Part shown: piece after piece, positions 1-5,334 of the stretch
Position numbering within the stretch: the stretch's first letter is position 1
Layout: every line of letters starts with the position of its first letter
Assembly (NCBI GenBank): GCA_945957245.1
Contig: CAMFLD010000219.1
Location: 1 to 5,334 of the forward strand
Direction of reading: 5' to 3'
Length of the DNA stretch: 5,334 nt
From: an uncultured Flavobacterium sp.
Lineage (GTDB): Bacteria; Bacteroidota; Bacteroidia; Flavobacteriales; Flavobacteriaceae
The notes under the pieces: generated by a model
What the model was told of the DNA's origin: nothing
Seen by the model: the letters and a program-made list of their open reading frames with translations, nothing else
The model's database searches: none
Program-made: the position numbers and the translations under genes

Positions 1-126
1 TTTATGCCAAAATAAACAAGACAGCTGCTAAAGTAAATAAAGCCTTTGCAAAACTGCATGAGCTTTATGCCAAAATAAACAAGACAGCTGCTAAAGTAAA
101 TAAAGCCTTTGCAAAACTATATATGC
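1..126 (+). repeat. 63-bp tandem direct repeat, two copies (third degenerate copy to about 174)
   Basis: Copy 1 is 1-63 and copy 2 is 64-126. The first 55 bases are identical (1-55 against 64-118) and the copies differ only in their last eight bases. A third unit, from about 127 to the stop codon, is diverged in DNA but clearly related in protein. The 63-bp period is 21 codons, so the copy number can change without shifting the frame. The near-perfect identity points to a recent duplication or to ongoing homogenisation; the array may extend left of the window. Confidence 0.92.
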
Positions 127-179
127 TACATGCCAGACTAAATGAACTTTCCTCCAAAATGAATAAGGCCATCACATAA
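1..179 (+). CDS. 3' end of a gene for a Lys/Ala-rich heptad-repeat (coiled-coil-like) protein, partial
   Basis: Only the last 58 codons are present, read from position 3 to the TAA at 177-179; the start lies left of the window. The other two plus frames hit stops within about 30 bases, so this is the only open frame. The translated tail is a 21-residue repeat made of three heptads of the form xAK[IVL]NK[TA], such as YAKINKT and AAKVNKA. There are two copies that differ only at their ends, and a third diverged copy beginning HARLNEL and ending at Ile-Thr. Small or aromatic residues at heptad position 1 and Ile/Val/Leu/Met at position 4 give the 3-4 spacing of an amphipathic helix, and the surface would be strongly basic. 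I do not recognise a family. A helical bundle, a coiled-coil stalk or a nucleic-acid-binding tail are all possible. In-frame repeat length and conservation of the third copy at the protein level support real coding. Confidence 0.72.
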   Translation, partial: YAKINKTAAKVNKAFAKLHELYAKINKTAAKVNKAFAKLYMLHARLNELSSKMNKAIT

Positions 180-307
180 GTATTCAGAATTAAATAGAAA
201 AAATAATTCCGTACTGAAATTTACAAATAAAATGAAGCAAAGAAACTTTAGGAAAACTTTTAAAATTCATAATTATTAAATAAAAATAAGTTCAAACAAT
301 TAAAACT
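180..307. other. AT-rich intergenic spacer, putative leader of the fibre-lectin pair
   Basis: This 128-bp spacer separates the stop of the repeat-tailed gene from the ATG at 308. It is very A-rich just before the ATG and has no Shine-Dalgarno-like GGAGG, as is usual in Bacteroidota. I looked for the group's TTTG (-33) and TAnnTTTG (-7) promoter elements and found neither on the plus strand. An imperfect inverted repeat (TTCAG at 183-187 with CTGAA at 214-218, and inner AATTA/TAATT) is present, but no T-tract follows. Whether the fibre gene has its own promoter or is read from the upstream gene cannot be settled from this sequence. Confidence 0.4.
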
Positions 308-1405
308 ATGAGAAAAAAAATTGCCATTGCAATAGTCATTTTAGGATGTATTACTTCCTATGCTCAAGTTGGTTTTGGAACCAACGCACCAAAAAGTACC
401 GTAGATGTAAATGGTTCGTTTGCCACAAAATTAACCGAAGTTATTAATCCGAATTCCTATACATTAGATGCAACACATCAAACTATTGTCTTTAGGGGAA
501 CAGGTGGTACAATTTCAATTCCTGCAGCCAACACATGCCAAGGCAGGGAATATACGCTGGTAAATTTCGCAACAGGAAATATTCTCTGCGGAACCACTTT
601 ATTTGATGCAGGAACCGGAACAATCAATTTCATTCCGTCAATGACCATTTTTAAAATAAAATCTAATGGCACCAGCTGGATTCAGGTGGATAAAACAACT
701 ACTCCTGCCGATGGTTCGGAAACAAAAGTCAATGCAGGAACAGGTATATCTGTAACAGGAGCAGGAACAATTGCTTCGCCTTATGTAGTAAATTCAACCA
801 TTACACAGGCTGACGGCTCGGAAACCAAAGTCAATGCAGGAACAGGTGTGTCTGTAACCGGTTCGGGAACAACAGGTTCCCCTTATGTAGTAAACTCAAC
901 CATCACACAGGCTAATGGTTCAGAAACCAAAGTCAATGCAGGAACAGGAGTGTCTGTAACCGGGTCTGGAACAAGTGCCGCACCCTATGTAGTGAATTCA
1001 ACCATTACACAGGCCGATGGTTCGGAAACTATAGTAAACACCGGAACAGGTTTAAGTAAAACAGGAACCGGAACTTCCGCAGCTCCTTACAACGTTGATT
1101 TAAATACAAAAGTAAAATTCTTTTATATGCCGAGTATTTCCATTGACCTTACACAAGCTTCAAATTCAACAAATTTGTATACTCAGTATAAAGCACAGTT
1201 TCAAACCCCAATGTCAAAAAACCCAAGTGCTGCAAGTTCAATTCCTTATTTTGCAAACGCCAGCGATTTAGACTATTACATTACTTATTATGATAACACT
1301 GTATTAAGCAATGTTACGCTTACTGATGCCGGGCTGCTCACTTACAATGTCATTTCGCCTGCTACCGGCTGTACTTTCATTAATGTTGTATTTGTTGTAA
1401 AATAA
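308..1405 (+). CDS. Secreted repeat-containing fibre/adhesin-like protein
   Basis: The 365-residue product starts with a signal peptide (MRKK, then a hydrophobic stretch, then ITSYA before Gln20). The mature start VGFGTNAPKSTVDVNG (residues 21-36) is the short head motif seen in many Bacteroidota surface and tail-fibre-like proteins. Residues about 50-128 form a beta-rich module with the signature IPAANTCQGREY and a later SNGTSWIQV. Residues 134-268 hold four tandem 34-residue repeats of the type GSETKVNAGTGVSVTGSGT, then PYVVNSTITQ. Residues about 269-365 form a distinct C-terminal module containing FFYMPSISIDL, DLDYYITYYDN and a final FINVVFVVK. From memory, similar C-termini recur in Flavobacteriia proteins of this kind; this was not searched. 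There is no YPNP-type T9SS tail and no catalytic motif. A role as a surface fibre or adhesin, perhaps oligomeric, is inferred. It sits 8 bp before the lectin gene and is probably co-transcribed with it. Confidence 0.85.
   Translation: MRKKIAIAIVILGCITSYAQVGFGTNAPKSTVDVNGSFATKLTEVINPNSYTLDATHQTIVFRGTGGTISIPAANTCQGREYTLVNFATGNILCGTTLFDAGTGTINFIPSMTIFKIKSNGTSWIQVDKTTTPADGSETKVNAGTGISVTGAGTIASPYVVNSTITQADGSETKVNAGTGVSVTGSGTTGSPYVVNSTITQANGSETKVNAGTGVSVTGSGTSAAPYVVNSTITQADGSETIVNTGTGLSKTGTGTSAAPYNVDLNTKVKFFYMPSISIDLTQASNSTNLYTQYKAQFQTPMSKNPSAASSIPYFANASDLDYYITYYDNTVLSNVTLTDAGLLTYNVISPATGCTFINVVFVVK
707..1111 (+). repeat. Tandem 102-bp coding repeats, three full copies plus a degenerate fourth
   Basis: The units are 707-808, 809-910, 911-1012 and a shorter diverged unit to about 1111, each encoding 34 residues that begin Ala-[Asp/Asn]-Gly-Ser-Glu-Thr. 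Aligning units 2 and 3 by eye gives 17 differences in 102 bases. Nine of the changed codons are synonymous. Three of the four amino-acid-changing codons lie side by side in the patch before PYVV (TGS against SAA). The repeats are thus older than the 63-bp repeat at the left edge and look constrained at protein level except in that patch. Confidence 0.9.
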
Positions 1406-1413
1406 ATTAGAGG

Positions 1414-2988
1414 ATGAAACAATTTAAATTATATACAATTTTTCTGTTTTCTATAGCTTTCACCCTATTTTCATTAACGATGAGAGCACAGACAAACGGA
1501 AGCGAATCACCCAGTTTATTTGGTTTTTACTCTTATTTCAACTCCCTTCAAAATTTAAGCAGCCCATCAGATTTATTTATTACCGGCAATGCAAGTTATA
1601 CCGCTGAGGGAGTCCAGCTTACACCCGCAGCTCTTACCAATTTTGGAGGTATGTTCATCAACGGTCGATCCATTACTTCTGTCAATGGATTGCAGGTGGA
1701 ATTCGAATATGAAATGTCCGGCGGAACTACTTATGGAGGTGCCTATGGTGACGGACTTTGTTTTTTCCTGTATGACGGAAGTATTACAAGTCCGGTAATT
1801 GGAAGCAATGGTGCTGGATTGGGCTATTCATACAACAGGGCAAACAACATTTGGCCAAGCCAGAGAAAACCTGGACTTACAGGGGCATATCTTGGTGTTG
1901 GATTAGACTTATTTGGGAATTTTAAAGGACGTAGATTTCAGGGTGATTCAAGAGTAAATGGTATAACAGGTGTAACTTATTCTGACGCAACCAATCAGGT
2001 TACAATAAGAGGAAGTAAAGGGGCTAATATAAATTCAGGAATCGGTTTAGGTAGCGGATATACGGGTTATCCTGTACTAATAACAAGGACAACAACCTCA
2101 AATGCGACCAACTCGGGGTTCGCAATAAACTCCTTAGGTAATTATTCTGCAATTTCCAATACATTGTCAAGTACTTTCAGTTTAAGAAATAATGGGGGCT
2201 ACAGAAAGCTATACTTATCTCTTGTGCCAAATTTTGTCACCGCAACAACCACAGATGGCTTTTATGTATCTGTTGGCATAAAAACAGATATAAATGGTAC
2301 TGCTATTAAAGTCATTGACAATTTTTTATATAAAAATGCTACTGTGTACAAGGAAAATGCTATGCCCAATGTTACTGACTATGACAATGTAGAAACCATA
2401 GGAACAGATCAGACTTATACACTTAACTCAAGTGTTCCCAGCACCTTAAAAGTAGGATTTAGTGCTTCTACAGGGGCTGCCAGTCAAAAACAGGTAATCA
2501 AAAATGTAAAGATGGTCCTGCCCTATTCTGCAGTTGCCAATAATGACAGCGCACAATACGATTACAATACACCGGTAACATTCAATGTACTTAATAATGA
2601 CATTGCATATTCCGGAGTAATAAATATAGTTACACCGCCTACAGGCAATAGTAGTAATATTGATCCTGCTACCTTCAGTTTTGAAAAAACAAGTTATGAT
2701 CCTGCCACATACGATTATACAATTTACCGCACCAAGACTACAGCACAGGGGCAATGGAGTTTTAATCAATTAACAGGTAAAGTCACTTTTACACCTGCCG
2801 CCAATTTTACCGGTACAGCTACTATGACTTATACTATTAAGGGATATTCTACTTATGATGGAAGTGGAAACATTATTCAGCCTTATGGTGATACAGCCTA
2901 TCGTTCTACACCAGCTACAATAACGGTTACCTTTAACAATATTAAATGTTTAATTGCCAACAAAATGGTAACAGCAAGAACTAAATAA
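1414..2988 (+). CDS. Secreted L-type lectin-domain protein with CshA/cadherin-like C-terminal domain
   Basis: The 524-residue product has a signal peptide (residues 1-25, ending LTMRA before Gln26). Residues about 33-370 read as an L-type, legume-lectin-like beta-sandwich. It has YGDGLCFFLYDG (111-122), matching the family's DG[IL]AF strand with its metal-binding Asp. It also has GVGLDLFGNF (161-170), matching the D-x-[FY]-x-N metal and sugar loop, and the closing strand VGFSASTG (347-354) followed by VIKNVKM. Residues about 372-507 are an immunoglobulin-fold module: ANNDSAQYDYNTPVTFNVLNND, split as ANNDSA and FNVLNND, then GQWSF, GKVTFTPAANFTGTATMTYT and a final ATITVTF. These are hallmarks of CshA-type or cadherin-like adhesin repeats. 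The likely role is binding of glycans outside the cell; the ligand is unknown. The last 17 residues, after the domain, include one Cys and end VTARTK. No T9SS type A tail is seen. The start follows the fibre gene stop by 8 bp. Confidence 0.87.
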   Translation: MKQFKLYTIFLFSIAFTLFSLTMRAQTNGSESPSLFGFYSYFNSLQNLSSPSDLFITGNASYTAEGVQLTPAALTNFGGMFINGRSITSVNGLQVEFEYEMSGGTTYGGAYGDGLCFFLYDGSITSPVIGSNGAGLGYSYNRANNIWPSQRKPGLTGAYLGVGLDLFGNFKGRRFQGDSRVNGITGVTYSDATNQVTIRGSKGANINSGIGLGSGYTGYPVLITRTTTSNATNSGFAINSLGNYSAISNTLSSTFSLRNNGGYRKLYLSLVPNFVTATTTDGFYVSVGIKTDINGTAIKVIDNFLYKNATVYKENAMPNVTDYDNVETIGTDQTYTLNSSVPSTLKVGFSASTGAASQKQVIKNVKMVLPYSAVANNDSAQYDYNTPVTFNVLNNDIAYSGVINIVTPPTGNSSNIDPATFSFEKTSYDPATYDYTIYRTKTTAQGQWSFNQLTGKVTFTPAANFTGTATMTYTIKGYSTYDGSGNIIQPYGDTAYRSTPATITVTFNNIKCLIANKMVTARTK

Positions 2989-3017
2989 ACTACCTAATTT
3001 GTTGACCAGATTATTTA

Positions 3018-3050
3018 AAAAGACCGGAAAATTTCCGGTCTTTTATTTTT
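3018..3050. terminator. Strong intrinsic terminator, probably bidirectional
   Basis: The arms AAAAGACCGGAAA (3018-3030) and TTTCCGGTCTTTT (3032-3044) are perfectly complementary around one central base. In RNA this would be a stem of about ten base pairs with GACCGG/CCGGTC at its core and a small A/U loop. The plus strand continues ATTTTTAT, giving a U-rich tail about 30 bases after the lectin gene stop. Read on the minus strand, the hairpin is followed by TTTTTAAATAA, so it could also stop transcription coming from the LRR gene, whose stop is about 140 bases away. Confidence 0.9.
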
Positions 3051-3186
3051 ATATCAATCCAAAAAAATCCAACTCCCCTTTTTCAAACTTTCAATAGCGG
3101 TAAAGGATACCCTTGTGGTAATACTACCTAAAACACTCCTGAAGATAAAACATGGTTTTATTCCTTTTTAGTATTGGTGCCTCAGC
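3051..3186. other. Convergent intergenic region with a weak hairpin
   Basis: No gene is visible between the terminator and the stop of the minus-strand LRR gene. A small inverted repeat, ATAAAAC (3145-3151) and GTTTTAT (3155-3161) with a 3-base loop, lies about 26 bases beyond that stop. It is flanked by an outer pair AATACTA (3120-3126) and TAGTATT (3169-3175). On the minus strand no T-tract follows the small hairpin directly, so it is at best a processing or 3'-end stabilising structure. Nothing else was recognised. Confidence 0.4.
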
Positions 3187-5334
3187 TTACTTCTTAATCA
3201 TTTTCAAAGTCTGCAGTTGATTATTTTCCATCGTGCATTTTACAAAATACACTCCTGCAGCATAGCCAGAAACATCAAAACTGATGAAATCCCCTGAGAC
3301 GGTTTTAGTGTCCAGCAATGCTCCCAGACTATTAAAGATTTCGATTTTTTTCTGTCCATCTGTATTAAAAGATAACTGCATAACATCTTCAACAGGATTA
3401 GGATACAGCTGAAATTTATCTTCAATAAGGGAACTCGGATTATTCAATATTTGAAAAGTAGATATAGCTGTATTGGTCAAAATAGGAAAATTATAATCAA
3501 AATAAATTTCTGCTTTATTGTTGATACTGCTGTTTACGGAAAGTGTTGGTAAGGTTTTAATTTTGAAAATTACGAAGCCCTCACTATTAGGTGAGTTAAA
3601 ATCCAGATTAATATTTTTAAAAATAAATTCTATTTTGTTAGTATTTATTTTTGCAAAGCAATTGTGGCTTGTATTCACCATTTGCAAGGAGCCAATATCA
3701 AACATTGAAGTGTCTATAATATCTTTTACAACAATATTTTGCGCAACATAAGTACCCGTATTTTGAAAATGAATTTGATAATATAAATATTCGCCTATCC
3801 TATTTGGGTCAATAACTTCTCCCTGCAAACAGGTTTTATTATTCGGGTCATATGAGTTTACAATCGTTTGATTTAAATTAAATGTATTATCTGTTGGTGT
3901 CTCATCATTATAAATACCATTAATTGTAGCTGTGTAGTTTATTATATTGCCTGAGTTTAATGGAGGATTTGACATTGGTGAATTAAGACTAAAACGTACC
4001 ATAATATTATTTGTTTGAAATGGTGACAAGCTGCCTACATTCCAAGTTAATAAACCTGTGGTTTGACTATTTGGTACTATTGAAGCTGTTGCAAAATTCA
4101 TAACATCATCATTATAAGAAAAGGTGACTGTGCAGTTTTCTAATTGATTGCCAGTGTTTTTAAATACTATTTTATAGTAAGTATCAAATCCGGCACGAGC
4201 ACTACCTAATGGAACGAGGAGAATCTCTAAATCATGATGTACCCCATTAGGTGTGATACAAAAAGGTTGAATAAATGGACTTGATTGTGATGGAAAATTA
4301 ACAGTCACTGAGGATGGAGAAATATTAAAATAGTTTGGCCTTTCTAACACGGGTGTTATAGTATTGGTAGTAGCAGAGACATCATAAAAATAATCCCCTG
4401 TTTCGTTTGCAATAAAATTTCCATTATTTGATCCGTTAGTTATATCAAATTTTAGGTAAGGGTAACCAACATCGTCTGAATCACAACCATTATTATCATT
4501 ATCAAAACGATTATTACCGTTTATTGTGTAAAACAAACCTCCAGGAGAAAAAGAACAATAACTGTTTACCTGACATGTTGAAGCATAGTTATAATTATTA
4601 ATTTTTTGCTGTATCATCGTAACATCTTCTTCATCAGCGCATATATATTGAAGGTTAGGATTATTAGAGAATTCTAAAGAACTTCCGTTAACACCAAGAT
4701 AATAACTCCAACTACTGTTATTATTTTTTAAATTCAAGTGTGTTAAATGATTATTATTGCATTTGAAATAATATAATCCGGATGAATTAGAAACATCAAA
4801 ATCAGTAAGTTGATTGTAAGAGCAATCTAAAGATGTTAAATTGGTTAACTCTGTTACATTTAAATTAATTAATTGGTTAGAAGAGCAGTCCAGTAGTGTT
4901 AAATTGATTAAATCTGAAACATTTATACTTGATATTTGGTTTGATGAACACGATAATTTTTGTAAATTAGTTAAAGGTGATAAGTCTAAACTTGTTATAT
5001 GGTTTGAATCATAAAATAAAGTTTTAAGATTGGTTAAGGAAGATACATTTAAACTGGTTAATTGATTTAAGGAACAATTTAATGTAATCAGATTAGTTTG
5101 GTTTGAAACATTCAGATAACTAATCTGATTTGAAACACATGATAATGAATATAAATTTAAGCCATTTATATCCAAAGTTGAAATTTGATTGTAAGAGTAA
5201 TCTAAATTAATTAGATTTAGTAATCCTGTAACATTTAAATTTGTTAATTGATTACCTGCACAATTTAGATATTGTAAACTTGTAAGCCCAGAAAGATTGA
5301 GGTTGTAAAGATGGTCATAATGACAATCTATACC
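3187..5334 (-). CDS. Secreted leucine-rich-repeat protein with T9SS type A sorting domain, 5' end outside window
   Basis: The frame is open from the window edge (5334) to TAA at 3187-3189, giving 715 residues with no start in view. The first in-frame initiator-like codon, TTG at 5173-5175, falls inside a leucine-rich repeat and is not a start. Residues 1-207 are ten 21-residue repeats of the form LxxLxCSxNQLTxLNVS, the first missing two residues. A capping segment (ICADEEDV) and a Cys-containing linker follow. A calcium-loop-like FDNDNNGCDSDD (277-288) opens a beta module ending near NETGDYFYDV. Residues about 367-490 look like a DUF11-like beta-sandwich (FKNTGNQLENCTV). Residues about 495-628 contain YDPNNKTCLQGEV, YYQIHFQNTGT and NKAEIYFDYNFPI, typical of the DUF7619-like module before T9SS tails. 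Residues 641-715 are the T9SS type A sorting domain (LYPNP, GVYFVKC, LKMIKK). It is expected to be exported across the outer membrane and anchored or released, as a binding protein. Confidence 0.93.
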   Translation of the reverse strand, partial: GIDCHYDHLYNLNLSGLTSLQYLNCAGNQLTNLNVTGLLNLINLDYSYNQISTLDINGLNLYSLSCVSNQISYLNVSNQTNLITLNCSLNQLTSLNVSSLTNLKTLFYDSNHITSLDLSPLTNLQKLSCSSNQISSINVSDLINLTLLDCSSNQLINLNVTELTNLTSLDCSYNQLTDFDVSNSSGLYYFKCNNNHLTHLNLKNNNSSWSYYLGVNGSSLEFSNNPNLQYICADEEDVTMIQQKINNYNYASTCQVNSYCSFSPGGLFYTINGNNRFDNDNNGCDSDDVGYPYLKFDITNGSNNGNFIANETGDYFYDVSATTNTITPVLERPNYFNISPSSVTVNFPSQSSPFIQPFCITPNGVHHDLEILLVPLGSARAGFDTYYKIVFKNTGNQLENCTVTFSYNDDVMNFATASIVPNSQTTGLLTWNVGSLSPFQTNNIMVRFSLNSPMSNPPLNSGNIINYTATINGIYNDETPTDNTFNLNQTIVNSYDPNNKTCLQGEVIDPNRIGEYLYYQIHFQNTGTYVAQNIVVKDIIDTSMFDIGSLQMVNTSHNCFAKINTNKIEFIFKNINLDFNSPNSEGFVIFKIKTLPTLSVNSSINNKAEIYFDYNFPILTNTAISTFQILNNPSSLIEDKFQLYPNPVEDVMQLSFNTDGQKKIEIFNSLGALLDTKTVSGDFISFDVSGYAAGVYFVKCTMENNQLQTLKMIKK
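3190..3414 (-). other. T9SS type A C-terminal sorting domain (coding segment)
   Basis: The last 75 residues of the LRR protein run from FQLYPNPVEDVMQLSF through KKIEIFNSLGALL and FDVSGYAAGVYFVKC to a basic end, LKMIKK. The YPNP start, the IEIFNSLG strand, the SGYAAGVYFV strand and the C-terminal KMIKK are the recognised features of the type A sorting domain (TIGR04183/Por secretion tail class). In that system the domain directs a protein already in the periplasm through the type IX secretion channel and is then usually cleaved off. Confidence 0.95.
4714..5334 (-). repeat. Array of ten 63-bp leucine-rich repeats
   Basis: Ten consecutive units with a 21-codon period (one of 20) run from the window edge to about 4714. 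Leu or Ile stands at positions 1, 4, 11, 14 and 16 (16 often Val), Asn at 9 (Asp once) and Asp/Asn mostly at 15. Position 6 is Cys in eight of ten units and Tyr in the other two. The short period and the L14-[DN]15-[LV]16 ending resemble the 21-residue IRREKO class (LxxLxLxxNxLxxLDL). DNA identity between units is clearly lower than protein similarity, so this is a mature array, and it probably continues right of the window. Confidence 0.92.

Noticed and set aside
1..126. CRISPR array or noncoding satellite
   Set aside because: The two units are directly adjacent with no spacers, and the period keeps a single open frame with a protein-level third copy.
183..218. Terminator after the repeat-tailed gene
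   Set aside because: The inverted repeat is imperfect, AT-rich and bulged, and no T-tract follows it.
180..307. Bacteroidota-type promoter (TTTG and TAnnTTTG) before the fibre gene
   Set aside because: No TTTG occurs on the plus strand of this spacer, so no promoter could be placed with support.
338..352. Possible lipobox (ILGC, Cys14) in the fibre protein leader
   Set aside because: The position -2 Leu is unusual for a lipobox, and the SYA-Gln junction followed by the VGFGT head motif fits ordinary signal peptidase cleavage better. Not fully excluded.
478..672. Open frame of 64 codons on the minus strand inside the fibre gene
   Set aside because: It lies fully antisense to a gene with a signal peptide and repeat domains, and its product has no recognisable feature.
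308..1405. Prophage tail fibre
   Set aside because: The head motif and repeats resemble tail-fibre proteins, but there is an N-terminal signal peptide and no phage gene in the neighbourhood.
1589..1798. Plus-strand frame of 69 codons inside the lectin gene
   Set aside because: It overlaps the conserved lectin strands in another frame and shows no domain or leader.
2446..2769. Minus-strand frame of 107 codons opposite the lectin gene
   Set aside because: The Cys/Ile-rich product is what the antisense of a Thr/Asn/Tyr-rich beta domain gives; there is no start context or motif.
3240..3425. Minus-strand frame of 61 codons overlapping the T9SS tail
   Set aside because: It is a shifted reading of the sorting-domain region, which is strongly recognisable in the main frame.
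3518..3751. Plus-strand frame of 77 codons opposite the LRR gene
   Set aside because: It is antisense to the conserved module before the sorting domain, with no supporting motif.

Overview
The window looks like chromosomal DNA of a member of the Bacteroidota, most likely a Flavobacteriia relative (Flavobacterium or Chryseobacterium type). The grounds are a C-terminal type IX secretion (T9SS type A) sorting domain, leucine-rich repeats of the Asn/Cys-rich 21-residue kind common in that group, signal peptides ending in Ala-Gln, A-rich leader regions without a clear Shine-Dalgarno sequence, and AT-rich DNA. This assignment is inferred from protein style only; there is no rRNA or housekeeping gene here.

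Layout. (1) Positions 1-179, plus strand: the 3' end of a gene cut by the window edge. It encodes a Lys/Ala-rich helical tail made of an almost exact 63-bp (21-residue, three-heptad) tandem repeat and a third degenerate copy. (2) 180-307: AT-rich spacer with no recognisable promoter consensus. (3) 308-1405, plus: a secreted beta-rich fibre or adhesin-like protein with four 34-residue tandem repeats. (4) 1414-2988, plus: a secreted protein with an L-type (legume-like) lectin domain followed by a CshA/cadherin-like immunoglobulin-fold domain. The last two genes are 8 bp apart and are probably one transcript. (5) 3018-3050: a strong intrinsic terminator between convergent genes. (6) 3187-5334, minus: a large secreted leucine-rich-repeat protein with a T9SS type A tail. 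Its 5' end lies beyond the right edge of the window, and the reading frame is open right to position 5334.

How they may work together. All three well-covered genes encode exported, probably cell-surface or extracellular proteins with binding-type folds (fibre, lectin, LRR). The lectin and fibre genes form a compact pair that could build a glycan-binding surface structure. The LRR protein is convergent and probably an independent unit. No enzyme, mobile element, tRNA, rRNA or CRISPR array was seen. The least explained items are the repeat-tailed protein at the left edge and the export route of the fibre/lectin pair, since neither shows a recognisable T9SS type A tail.
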